Notes under the pieces: generated by a model
What the model was told of the DNA's origin: nothing
Database searches by the model: none
The model's input: only the letters and a program-made list of their open reading frames with translations
Translations under genes and position numbers: made by a program
NCBI RefSeq assembly: GCF_000308775.1
Contig: NZ_BAGJ01000011.1
Coordinates: 177,586-241,585 of the forward strand
Source of the DNA: Nocardia testacea NBRC 100365
Lineage (GTDB): Bacteria; Actinomycetota; Actinomycetes; Mycobacteriales; Mycobacteriaceae
Direction of reading: 5' to 3'
DNA: 64,000 bases
Shown: piece after piece, positions 17,453 through 25,344 of the stretch
How the letters are laid out: each line of letters begins with the position of its first letter
Position numbering within the stretch: position 1 is the first letter of the stretch

Positions 17453-18772
17453 GTGACCACTCTGACGGACAAGGTTCGGGCCATTCCGCGTAAGTGGGTG
17501 GCGATCGTCGCCGGTGTCGTGGTGGTGGCGCTGGTTGCCTTCGGCGGATACACGGCCTACCAGCAGATCACCAAGAACGAGATCACCGCCTACTTCACCT
17601 CCACCAGCGGCCTCTACGCGGGCGACGAGGTGCGGGTACTCGGCGTGCCGATCGGCCGGATCGACGGCATCGAACCGGGCAAGGACCAGGTGAAGGTCAC
17701 CATGTCGGTGGACGGCAGCGTGGACCTGCCCGCCGACGCGCGCGCGGTGATCATCGCCCCGTCGCTCGTCTCGGCCCGGTTCATCCAGATCGCACCCGCC
17801 TACACCGGCGGGGAGAAACTCGGTGACGACGCGGTGATCCCGATCGACCGCACCGCGGTCCCGGTCGAATGGGACGACATCAAAACCGAGCTGAACAAAC
17901 TCTCCACCGCGCTCGGTCCCGTCGGGGACGACCCGCAGGGTTCCTTCGGCCGGTTCGTCGACACCGCCGCGAACAACCTGGACGGCAACGGCGACCGCTT
18001 CCGGGCCACCCTGCACGAACTCTCCGCCACCCTGACGACACTGTCCGACGGCCGCACCGACCTCTTCGGCACCATTCGCAACCTGCAGAAATTCGTGGAT
18101 GTGCTGTCCAAGAGCAACGATCAGATCGTGGAATTCGGTGGCCGGCTCGCCTCGGTGTCGTCGGTGCTGGCCGGGGTCTCGCAGGACCTGGGCGCCGGCC
18201 TGGACAACCTGGATCTGGCGCTCGGCGATGTGCACCGGTTCCTGGACAGCAGCGGCACCGAACTCACCGAGGGGGTGCAGCGACTGGCCGATGTGACCCA
18301 GATACTGGTCGACAAACGACCACAACTCGAACAGGCACTGCATTCGGGCCCGACCGCGCTGGTGAACTTCTACCAGATCTACAAACCCGCCCAGGGCACG
18401 CTGACCGGCGCCATCTCGCTGAACAACTTCGCCGATCCGCTGAGCTTCCTGTGCGGTTCGGTACGCGCGCTCGAACAGAACGAATCCGAGACCAGCGCCG
18501 ACCTGTGCGCCCAGTACCTCGCCCCCGTGCTCAGTTCGCTGGCCATGAACTACCTGCCCATCATGACCAACCCCGCCACCGGCGTCACGGCGTTCCCGAA
18601 CCAGTTGCAGTACACGACGCCGGATCTGGCCGGGAAGGTGGACCCGCAGAAGGTGGGCCCGCCGGCCGCACCCGAACCGGCGCCGATCACCGTGCCGGCC
18701 GGGGTCGCGGGACTGGCCATCCCCGGTGTGCAACTGCCCGGGATACCCGGTCTGCCCGGAGGAGGACGATGA
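17453..18772 (+). CDS. mce4D: Mce4D, MCE-domain subunit
   Basis: The 439-residue protein has an N-terminal anchor (KWVAIVAGVVVVALVAFGGYT), the MCE domain (ITAYFTSTSGLYAGDEVRVLGVPIGRI) and the extended helical segment (NLDGNGDRFRATLHELS). Its proline-rich tail (APEPAPITVPAGVAGLAIPG) is typical of Mce-D subunits. GAGGAGG precedes the GTG start by seven bases, consistent with independent initiation after the long gap behind mce4C. The stop overlaps mce4E by ATGA. Confidence 0.9.
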   Translation: MTTLTDKVRAIPRKWVAIVAGVVVVALVAFGGYTAYQQITKNEITAYFTSTSGLYAGDEVRVLGVPIGRIDGIEPGKDQVKVTMSVDGSVDLPADARAVIIAPSLVSARFIQIAPAYTGGEKLGDDAVIPIDRTAVPVEWDDIKTELNKLSTALGPVGDDPQGSFGRFVDTAANNLDGNGDRFRATLHELSATLTTLSDGRTDLFGTIRNLQKFVDVLSKSNDQIVEFGGRLASVSSVLAGVSQDLGAGLDNLDLALGDVHRFLDSSGTELTEGVQRLADVTQILVDKRPQLEQALHSGPTALVNFYQIYKPAQGTLTGAISLNNFADPLSFLCGSVRALEQNESETSADLCAQYLAPVLSSLAMNYLPIMTNPATGVTAFPNQLQYTTPDLAGKVDPQKVGPPAAPEPAPITVPAGVAGLAIPGVQLPGIPGLPGGGR

Positions 18773-20043
18773 TGCGCCGGCTCGACTCGAGGGCGCCGGG
18801 CGTCCGGCGCCGGATCGCCGCGGTGGCCGCGGGGCTGACGCTGGCGCTGTCGGCCACGGGCTGCCAGTACGACGGACTCAACTCGTTGCCGATGCCCGGC
18901 ACCGAGGGCACCGGCGAAGGGTCCTACAAGGTCCGGATCCAGATGCCGAACGTGACCACGCTGACCCGGAACTCACCGGTGCGCGTCGACGACGTCGCGG
19001 TCGGCACGGTGACCGATATCGAGGTCGAGGACTGGCACGCCCTGGTCACGGTATCGCTGAACCCCGGCGTGGTACTGCCGGCCAATGCCACCGCCAAGAT
19101 CGGTCAGACCAGTCTCCTCGGCAGCAACCACGTCGAACTGGCGCCGCCGAACGGCGTGCCGCCGGAGGGGCGGCTGGCCGACGGCGACGTGATCCCGCTG
19201 GACCGGGCCGGGGTCTATCCGACCACCGAACAGGTGCTGTCCTCGCTGTCGGTGGTGCTCAACGGCGGCGGCATCTCCCAGTTGGAGAACATCACCACCG
19301 AACTCAACAAGGCGCTCGTCGGCAACGAGGACGAGGTACGCGACCTGATCCCGCAGATGAACGACCTGATCCGCAATCTCGATGCGCAGCGGGGCGACAT
19401 CATCGCCGCGATGGAGGGCCTGGACCGGGTCAGCGGGCAGTTCGTCCAGCAGACCGATGTGGTGGCCGCGGCCATCGAGGAGATCCATCCGGCGCTCACC
19501 GTGCTCGCCGACCGGCGGCAGAACATCACCACCACCATCACCAAACTCGGTGAGCTCAGTGATGTGGTGAACCGCCTGATCGCCGCGAGCGGCGACAACC
19601 TGAAAGCCAACCTGGCCAATCTGGCCCCGGTCCTGCAGACCCTCGCCGACACCGGCGCCGATCTCACCGAATCGCTGAAGATCATCGCCTCCTTCCCGTT
19701 CCCGCTGAAGAACCTGGACAAGGCGATCAAGGGCGACTATCTGAACCTGTTCATGACCGTCGACCTCACCGGCGCGCGACTGGATTCCAACTTCCTCACC
19801 GGCACCGGGCTCGGCGGAATGTTCGGCGGGGTCGAGGTCGCGCTCGGTCAGGTCGCCGGACCCGCCGGACAGCAGGGCAATCCGCTCACCACCCCGCTGG
19901 CCCCGCCGCCACCCGCGCCGGCCGGGGGAGAACAGCCGCAACCGACAATTCCAGGGCTGCCGCCGATTCCCGGCCTGCCCGCCATTCCCGGGCTCACGGT
20001 GCCGGTGCCCGGGCCGCAGCCGCAAGGGGGCGAGGGCCCGTGA
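18769..20043 (+). CDS. mce4E: Mce4E (LprN-like) lipoprotein subunit
   Basis: The 424-residue product starts with an arginine-rich region and signal peptide ending in the lipobox LALSATGC, so it is anchored by lipid instead of a membrane helix, as in all Mce-E subunits. The MCE domain follows (YKVRIQMPNVTTLTRNSPVRVDDVAVG), then helices and a Pro/Gly-rich tail (IPGLPPIPGLPAIPGL). Two adjacent ATG codons (18769 and 18772) could serve as start; the first overlaps the mce4D stop. The next gene overlaps its stop by four bases. Confidence 0.9.
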   Translation: MMRRLDSRAPGVRRRIAAVAAGLTLALSATGCQYDGLNSLPMPGTEGTGEGSYKVRIQMPNVTTLTRNSPVRVDDVAVGTVTDIEVEDWHALVTVSLNPGVVLPANATAKIGQTSLLGSNHVELAPPNGVPPEGRLADGDVIPLDRAGVYPTTEQVLSSLSVVLNGGGISQLENITTELNKALVGNEDEVRDLIPQMNDLIRNLDAQRGDIIAAMEGLDRVSGQFVQQTDVVAAAIEEIHPALTVLADRRQNITTTITKLGELSDVVNRLIAASGDNLKANLANLAPVLQTLADTGADLTESLKIIASFPFPLKNLDKAIKGDYLNLFMTVDLTGARLDSNFLTGTGLGGMFGGVEVALGQVAGPAGQQGNPLTTPLAPPPPAPAGGEQPQPTIPGLPPIPGLPAIPGLTVPVPGPQPQGGEGP

Positions 20044-21506
20044 CACTCACCCGTTTCGTCCGGATCCAGCTGACGATATTCGCGATCCTCACCGTGGTCG
20101 GGCTGGCCGTCATGGGCGGCACCTATGTGGGCGTGCCCGCGCTGCTCGGTATCGGCCGCTACGAGGTCACGCTGGAGCTGGCGGCCACCGGCGGGCTCTA
20201 CCAGAACGCCAATGTCGCCTACCGCGGCACGAATGTCGGGGTGGTCCGGGAGGTCCGGCTCACCACCGAGGGCGTCGAGGCGAAGCTGTCGGTCGACAGC
20301 GACTACAAGATCCCCGCCGACTCCTCGGCGCTGATCCGTAGCGTCTCGGCGATCGGCGAACAGTACGTCGACCTGGTGCCGCCCCCCGATCCGGGGGACG
20401 CCAACCTCTACGACGGCAGCGTGATCCCGGTGGACCGCACCGAACTCCCCCAGGATGTGGGAGCGCTGCTGGACCAGGCCGACCGTCTGCTGGCCAGCGT
20501 CGCCGACACCCGGCTGCGGCAGGTCATCGATGAGGCGTTCCGGTCGTTCAACGGCGCCGGTCCGGATCTGCAGCGTTTCATCGACTCCGCGTCATTGCTG
20601 GTCCAGGAGGCCAACGACAATGTGGGCCCGACCAAACAGCTGATCGAGCAGATCGGGCCGCTGCTGGACACCCAGGTGAACTCCGATGCCGCGATCCGCT
20701 CCTGGACCCGGGATCTGGCGACTGTCACCGATACGCTGCGCGCCCACGATCCGGCCTTGCGTAACATCCTCGCCACCGGCCCGGCCGCGCTCCAGCGGGT
20801 GACCCGGCAGTTCGACGATCTGCGGCCCACCCTGCCACTGCTGCTGAACAACCTGGTGAGCCTGGGCCAGGTGGGCGTCACCTACCACTCCGGTCTGGAA
20901 CAGATCCTGGTGGTGTATCCGCCGCTGATCGCCGCCCTGCTCACCGCGGTCCGCGGCCCGATGGAATACGGCGCGCTGGTCGACTTCATGACCGTGCTCA
21001 ACGACCCACCGCCGTGCACCACCGGCTTCCTGCCGCCCGATCAGCGTCGCGATCCGAGCGAGCTCGACACCATCGACACGCCCGAGGGTCTTTACTGCAA
21101 GGTGCCGCAGGACGACAAGACCGCGGTGCGCGGGATCCGCAATACGCCGTGCATGGAATATCCCGGCCGCCGGGCGCCGAGCCCCGAACTGTGCCGGACC
21201 GGCTATGTTCCGCTCGGTACCAATCCGCCCTTCGGGCCGCCCCAGCCGGTCGCTCCGACCGAACCGCCGGCGCCGGTGGCGCCCGCGGCCGCTCCCGACA
21301 CGGCGCCGGGGGTTGCGGGAGTACCCCCGGCACCTGCTAGTTTCTCGGGCGCAAGCACCCCCGCCGCCGCGCTCTCCTACGATCCGGCCACCGGGGTCTA
21401 CACCAGCAGCGACGGACGCAGCTACCGTCAGGGCGATATCGCCCCCGGCGGTTCGGGCACCGTACCCGCGGATTGGCAGGCAATGTTCGAGGAGCAGCAA
21501 CGATGA
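20040..21506 (+). CDS. mce4F: Mce4F, MCE-domain subunit
   Basis: The 488-residue subunit begins MTLTRFVRIQLTIFAILTVV (anchor), followed by the MCE domain (RYEVTLELAATGGLYQNANVAYRGTNVGVVREV), a helical rod, and a cysteine-containing region (PPPCTTGFLPPDQRRDPSELD). The proline/alanine-rich tail ends with SYDPATGVYTSSDGRSYRQG, a conserved Mce-F C-terminal motif. The GTG start overlaps the mce4E TGA, and its own TGA is overlapped by mam4A. Confidence 0.9.
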   Translation: MTLTRFVRIQLTIFAILTVVGLAVMGGTYVGVPALLGIGRYEVTLELAATGGLYQNANVAYRGTNVGVVREVRLTTEGVEAKLSVDSDYKIPADSSALIRSVSAIGEQYVDLVPPPDPGDANLYDGSVIPVDRTELPQDVGALLDQADRLLASVADTRLRQVIDEAFRSFNGAGPDLQRFIDSASLLVQEANDNVGPTKQLIEQIGPLLDTQVNSDAAIRSWTRDLATVTDTLRAHDPALRNILATGPAALQRVTRQFDDLRPTLPLLLNNLVSLGQVGVTYHSGLEQILVVYPPLIAALLTAVRGPMEYGALVDFMTVLNDPPPCTTGFLPPDQRRDPSELDTIDTPEGLYCKVPQDDKTAVRGIRNTPCMEYPGRRAPSPELCRTGYVPLGTNPPFGPPQPVAPTEPPAPVAPAAAPDTAPGVAGVPPAPASFSGASTPAAALSYDPATGVYTSSDGRSYRQGDIAPGGSGTVPADWQAMFEEQQR

Positions 21507-22474
21507 GCGAAACCAAGGACCCCCGCCGCCCCCGCCGCCGGGCCAGCCGCACGGCGGGCCCGCCCCCGGCCGAGGCCGCGGCGACCGAGAAGCTCACAAC
21601 CGGAGCCGCCGATCCCGCAGCGGCGGAGGAAGCGGCCGCGGAGACGGTAGCCACCGGGAAAGCAGCGAGTTCCGCCGAGCAGACCGCAACGGTCACCCCG
21701 AAGGCCGGAGCAGATTCCGCGAAGACCGCAAAAGCCGAGCCGGCCACCGCGGCGACCGCGAAGGGGACGGTCGGGGTCGGCGAGAAATCCGCTGCCGAGC
21801 CCGCCACCGAAAAGGTCACCCTGGGTGAAGCCGCCGAAGGGGCGCCGGGGTTCGCCGGGGCAGCGGAGAGCCCGGCGGAAACCGTGCGGTTGACGAAGGC
21901 CGGTGCGGCCGCCGATTCCACCGAGCATGTCGGCGACGACTCCGCGTCCGACGAGTCCGGAACCACGGAGACTCCGGCGTCCGGCCGGTCGTGGAAGCGG
22001 GTCGTGGCCCTCGCCGCGGCGGCCGTACTGGTGATCGGGCTGGTCGGCGCCGCCGTGGTCTCGGTATTCGCCGTGCAGTCCACCCAGCAGCGCGACGAAC
22101 GCCGTTCGGAATACGTGGCCACCGCGCGGCAGACGGTTCTCAACCTGACCACCATTCGCGCCGATACCGCCAAGGAGGATATCGACCGCATCCTCACCAT
22201 GGCCTCCGGAGAATTCAAAACCGAATTCGACGGCCGGGTGGACCCGTTCACCGAGATCGTGAAACAGGCCAAGGTCGTCTCCACCGGCGAGGTGGTGGAG
22301 GCCGCGGTCGAACGCGACGACGAGAACTCGGCGGTGATCCTGGTGGCGGCGAAGCAGACGCTCACCAATGCGGGGTCGGAGGAACAGCAGCAGCGGTTCT
22401 ATCGATTCCGGGTGACCGTGCAGCGGGCCGACGACGGCACGCTGACCGCCTCGGACGTCAAGTTCGTGGCATGA
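21503..22474 (+). CDS. mam4A: Mce4-associated membrane protein Mam4A
   Basis: This 323-residue protein has an unusually long, low-complexity cytoplasmic N-terminus of about 165 residues, rich in Ala, Glu, Thr and Lys. One membrane helix follows (VVALAAAAVLVIGLVGAAVVS), then a Mam-type extracytoplasmic domain (QRDERRSEYVATARQTVLNLTTIRADTAKEDIDRIL). Mam proteins stabilise Mce complexes and follow the six mce genes. It overlaps mce4F by four bases. The tail length differs between species, so its composition carries little functional information. Confidence 0.82.
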   Translation: MSETKDPRRPRRRASRTAGPPPAEAAATEKLTTGAADPAAAEEAAAETVATGKAASSAEQTATVTPKAGADSAKTAKAEPATAATAKGTVGVGEKSAAEPATEKVTLGEAAEGAPGFAGAAESPAETVRLTKAGAAADSTEHVGDDSASDESGTTETPASGRSWKRVVALAAAAVLVIGLVGAAVVSVFAVQSTQQRDERRSEYVATARQTVLNLTTIRADTAKEDIDRILTMASGEFKTEFDGRVDPFTEIVKQAKVVSTGEVVEAAVERDDENSAVILVAAKQTLTNAGSEEQQQRFYRFRVTVQRADDGTLTASDVKFVA

Positions 22475-22523
22475 GACCGGCCAGCATGACCGGGCCGAAC
22501 CCGCATGCCGAGAGGAACCGAGA

Positions 22524-23009
22524 ATGAGCGTGCGTAACAAGATCCTGGTCGGCGTGACCGCGGTGGTGGTGGTCGCGGCGGCGGTGGTCGCCGGTATCGG
22601 CGGCTACCGGTACTGGGACTACCGGCAGTCGGAGCAGTCCCGCACCGATGCCGTAGCCGCGGCGACCCGAACGGTATCGGCCATGTTCAGCTACGAATTC
22701 CAGACGGTGGACCAGGAACTCCCGAAAACCGCCGAGGATCTGGCACCCGACTTCAAGGCCGACTATCTCGAGCTGATCGACAAGGCGATCGTGCCGGGGG
22801 CCAAGGAGAAGGAACTGACCGTCAAGGCCACCACACAGGCCGGGGGAGTGGTCTCCGCCGACCGTGCGCACGCCGTGGTCCTGCTGTTCCTCAACCAGGT
22901 CACCACCAGCAAGGACAGCCCGCAGGGCACCACCACCGGTAGCCGGGTGCGGGTCGCGCTCGACAAATCCGACGATCGCTGGCTGGTCGCCTCGGTCACC
23001 CCGATCTGA
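22524..23009 (+). CDS. mam4B: Mce4-associated membrane protein Mam4B
   Basis: The 161-residue protein has one N-terminal membrane helix (ILVGVTAVVVVAAAVVAGIGGY) and an extracytoplasmic domain (ATRTVSAMFSYEFQTVDQELPKTAEDLAPDF) that matches the pattern of the second Mam protein. It is the last gene of the mce4 operon, 49 bases after mam4A, with AGAGGAA upstream of the ATG. No convincing terminator follows before the convergent HNH gene. Confidence 0.82.
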   Translation: MSVRNKILVGVTAVVVVAAAVVAGIGGYRYWDYRQSEQSRTDAVAAATRTVSAMFSYEFQTVDQELPKTAEDLAPDFKADYLELIDKAIVPGAKEKELTVKATTQAGGVVSADRAHAVVLLFLNQVTTSKDSPQGTTTGSRVRVALDKSDDRWLVASVTPI

Positions 23010-23033
23010 CCGGCATCCGAACCTCAGGCCCGA

Positions 23034-23438
23034 TCAGTACGACTGGCCGCGCGCGTAACGAATGCGCCTCAGATGCCGACCCCGCCCGCGATTACGGCTC
23101 TTGAAGGTCGGCAGCTGCGAATCGCAGTTCGGGCAGATCAGGCGTAGGTTCTCTCGCCGGTTGGTGGTGGGATCGCCATCGATGTGGTCGAGGACGAATA
23201 CGAGCGGCTTCCCCTGCCACACGACACCGATCCCGCAGATGGCGCAGCGACCCTCCTGTGCCTGTGCGAGATAGTCGCGGATGTAATGCCCCTGATAGCT
23301 GCCCACCTCGGCCTCGCCGGTCGCGAGCCAGAGGCGGATCTTGTCCGCGCGTTGCGCGGCCTGCTGGCATCTTGTTGTGCAATAGAGCTTCTGGCTGCGC
23401 CTGGTCAGCAGCGCGGAACACCCCCGGCAGTACCTCAT
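23034..23438 (-). CDS. HNH endonuclease with N-terminal zinc-finger cysteines
   Basis: This 134-residue protein has an N-terminal metal-binding set (Cys4, Cys7, Cys20, Cys24), then CAIC (65-68), the HNH core DHIDGDPTTNRRENLRL and CPNC (102-105). This is a complete HNH nuclease module with a structural zinc site. Small HNH proteins of this kind occur in mobile elements, homing systems and phage-like islands. The ATG at 23438 lies five bases beyond the U-tract of the tRNA-Thr terminator, so little room exists for a promoter or ribosome-binding site. Expression may rely on read-through of that terminator or on a leaderless start. The biological target is unknown. Confidence 0.78.
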   Translation of the reverse strand: MRYCRGCSALLTRRSQKLYCTTRCQQAAQRADKIRLWLATGEAEVGSYQGHYIRDYLAQAQEGRCAICGIGVVWQGKPLVFVLDHIDGDPTTNRRENLRLICPNCDSQLPTFKSRNRGRGRHLRRIRYARGQSY

Positions 23439-23444
23439 GGCGCG

Positions 23445-23481
23445 AAAATAATTCGGCCCACCGACATGTCGGTGGGCCGAA
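23445..23481 (-). terminator. Intrinsic terminator of tRNA-Thr (30-bp perfect palindrome plus U-tract)
   Basis: Bases 23452-23466 and 23467-23481 are perfectly complementary 15-bp arms with no spacer. On the minus strand the stem is followed by TTATTTT. It begins nine bases after the tRNA 3' end and is a strong factor-independent terminator. Confidence 0.8.
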
Positions 23482-23489
23482 GTGAGCGG

Positions 23490-23562
23490 AGCCGCCTGTG
23501 GGACTCGAACCCACAACCTACGCATTACAAGTACGTTGCGCTGCCAGTTGCGCCAAGGCGGC
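23490..23562 (-). tRNA. tRNA-Thr (anticodon TGT)
   Basis: The minus strand folds into a standard 73-nt cloverleaf. The acceptor stem is GCCGCCT/AGGCGGC, the D stem GCGC/GCGC, the anticodon stem ACGTA/TGCGT with loop CTTGTAA, and the T stem GTGGG/CCCAC with loop TTCGAGT. The anticodon TGT reads ACA (Thr). The discriminator is T and CCA is not encoded. Confidence 0.95.
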
Positions 23563-23596
23563 GGAGCAGCCCGCGGATACGGTCGCTCGGCAGCCG

Positions 23597-23602
23597 ATCA
23601 TA
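23597..23602 (-). promoter_or_regulatory. -10 element for the tRNA-Thr promoter
   Basis: TATGAT on the minus strand lies about 35 bases upstream of the mature tRNA 5' end, which leaves room for a short leader trimmed by RNase P. The -35 region is not well conserved. Confidence 0.4.
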
Positions 23603-23624
23603 CGGTGCGGTCCGGGAGTTCGCG

Positions 23625-23650
23625 AAATGTAAAAGCCCGGCCACCGGGCT
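23625..23650 (-). terminator. Intrinsic terminator of the mbtH gene
   Basis: On the minus strand AGCCCGG-TGG-CCGGGCT forms a 7-bp stem (23634-23650) followed directly by TTTACATTT. It lies about 85 bases beyond the mbtH stop. Confidence 0.72.
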
Positions 23651-23733
23651 CGCGCCACCAACGACACGCACCCCGAGAAGGGCGTCGCACGGGGAGGCGG
23701 AGCCCGCGTCGGCCGGGCCCGTGGAGATTCGGC

Positions 23734-23964
23734 CTACTTGCGGGCCGCCTCGTCGGCCGCCATGGCGTCACGCAGGCTCTTGGGCCGCATATCGGTCCAG
23801 TTCTGCTCCACGTACTCCACGCAGGCGGCGCGGCTGTCCTCACCGAATACCACCCGCCAGCCGGCCGGGACTTCGGCGAAGGCGGGCCACAGGGAGTGCT
23901 GTTCTTCGTCGTTGACCAGTACGAAGAAGCGGCCGTCCTCGTCGTCGAACGGGTTGGTGCTCAT
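23734..23964 (-). CDS. mbtH: MbtH-family protein
   Basis: The 76-residue protein has the full MbtH signature: [33 protein letters not shown], then [21 protein letters not shown]. MbtH proteins bind and activate adenylation domains of nonribosomal peptide synthetases, usually encoded next to them. No synthetase lies in this window, so this copy is an orphan that may act in trans on a siderophore or peptide assembly line. GAGGTGA precedes the ATG. The upstream neighbour on the same strand is an alpha/beta hydrolase, 147 bp away, which could be co-transcribed. Confidence 0.93.
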   Translation of the reverse strand: MSTNPFDDEDGRFFVLVNDEEQHSLWPAFAEVPAGWRVVFGEDSRAACVEYVEQNWTDMRPKSLRDAMAADEAARK

Positions 23965-24111
23965 TTCACCTCACTGGGGTGCTCGTGGGTTGTGGATTCG
24001 GATCTGTGTGGGCCCGCCCCGGCGGCTCGGGTCTGATATCCGGCTGCCGTGTCGCGAACCCAAACGATGTGTCGACACTAGCAAGCTCGGCGTTAACCGT
24101 GGGCCCTCCCC

Positions 24112-24945
24112 TCACGCCGCGAAGAATTCCAGCAAGATCTTGTTCACCGCGTCCGGGCGCTCCAGATAGCCGTAGTGACCGGCATCGGGAACCTCCTGGT
24201 AGCGGGCGCCCGGGATAGCATCGGCGACCTCTCTGGCCAGGTACGGCGGGATCATCCGGTCGTCCGCGAAACCGACGGCCAGGCACGGTACCCGGATATC
24301 GCGGTAGGCGTGCAGGCGGTCGAACTCGTGGTCCATCCGGCGCTGCGCCCGGATCCCGGGCGACACCGGGCCGCCGGTGAACTCGAACAGATCCAGCCAG
24401 TCGCGGGCCTTGTTCGTATCGGCCATGGTGGCCGGCGAGAGATTCATCACCGCGGTCAGCGCGGCCTCGTACTTGGCCGGCAACCGCACCTCCTTCTCGT
24501 CCATCTCGTGCTCGCCCAGCGACAGCGTCTTCTGGAACTGGTCCAGCCGGCCGTGTCCCGCGAGGAACACCGCCTTGCGCACCAGCTCGGGCCGGGCGAG
24601 CGCCAGTTCCTGCGCCACCCGGGCACCCATCGACGTACCGGCCACCAGCGCGGGACCCTCGTCGAGGAATTCGATCAGGGCCGCCGTATCGGCCACCATC
24701 TCGTGGATGGTCATCCCATCGGCGGCTTCGTAGCTGGGAGCGATCCCCCGGTTGTCGAAGGTGCACACCCGGTACCCGGCAGCGAGCAGCGCCGGCACCT
24801 GATGCAGCTCCCACACCCGGCCGGGGCTCCCGGTGCCCATGACGAGCACTACCAGCGGGCCGCCGCCTTTGACGTCGGTGCCCTTGGCGCGGTCTCCCTT
24901 GACCTGATAGTTGAGCGATATTCCGTTCACCGTGGCCAACGGCAT
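24112..24945 (-). CDS. Alpha/beta hydrolase
   Basis: The 277-residue protein has an alpha/beta-hydrolase fold: the oxyanion region VVLVMGTGSPGRVW, the nucleophile elbow GTSMGARVAQ (Ser), an acidic residue in FADDRMIPPY and the catalytic His in DAGHYGYLERPDAV. It is a single-domain cytoplasmic enzyme of the esterase/haloperoxidase kind. It lies upstream of the orphan mbtH on the same strand, so an editing-thioesterase-like role in peptide synthesis is conceivable, but the sequence alone does not support it. The start ATG gives MPLATVNGISLNYQV, the normal first strand. Confidence 0.8.
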   Translation of the reverse strand: MPLATVNGISLNYQVKGDRAKGTDVKGGGPLVVLVMGTGSPGRVWELHQVPALLAAGYRVCTFDNRGIAPSYEAADGMTIHEMVADTAALIEFLDEGPALVAGTSMGARVAQELALARPELVRKAVFLAGHGRLDQFQKTLSLGEHEMDEKEVRLPAKYEAALTAVMNLSPATMADTNKARDWLDLFEFTGGPVSPGIRAQRRMDHEFDRLHAYRDIRVPCLAVGFADDRMIPPYLAREVADAIPGARYQEVPDAGHYGYLERPDAVNKILLEFFAA

Positions 24946-25091
24946 GCTGCGGGCCCCTTCCTCATCGTTTCTGCTGCCAACCGTATAGCCCCGATCGCCC
25001 GCGCCGTGTTACCCCGCGGCGAGAGCGGGCACTTCCCCCGACAGATACCATTGACATTTCACATACAAGCGCACCAGCCGGGAGGACTGAG

Positions 25092-25262
25092 ATGGCCGCG
25101 AAGAGCAGCGCCAACGGTATCGCCGACGAAGATCTGGAACCCCTCGCCGACGAGACCGCTCGTCAGGCGCAGCGGGTCGTGGCCGCCTACGCCGCCGATG
25201 CCGACGAATGCCGGATGCTCCTGTCGATGCTCGGTATCGGCCCCGGAGCCCGCACCGAGTAA
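25092..25262 (+). CDS. Conserved 56-residue small protein upstream of otsA (Rv3489-like)
   Basis: A 56-residue frame opens at ATG 25092 with GGGAGG upstream. It reads MAAKSSANGIADEDLEPLAD and continues with a helical segment ETARQAQRVVAAYAADADEC, ending MLLSMLGIGPGARTE. From memory, M. tuberculosis has a similarly short unknown gene (Rv3489) next to otsA (Rv3490), and the position here matches. The protein looks helical and amphipathic. Function is unknown. Codon choice fits the neighbours, and the ribosome-binding site is better than that of otsA itself, so it is probably translated. Confidence 0.65.
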   Translation: MAAKSSANGIADEDLEPLADETARQAQRVVAAYAADADECRMLLSMLGIGPGARTE

Positions 25263-25344
25263 CCAGCCGCCGGCGCCAACGGCGACGTCGGCGGATCCCC
25301 CCACACAACTACATGGCGTTCAGCGCCGCGCAAAGGATGCGTGA

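Noticed and set aside
18973..20046. Long minus-strand open frames opposite mce4A-F and mam4A
   Set aside because: They mirror the codon bias of the mce genes, lack ribosome-binding sites, and encode no known fold.
23490..23562. A phage or island attachment site at the tRNA-Thr
   Set aside because: No integrase gene and no second copy of the tRNA 3' end could be found by eye in the window.
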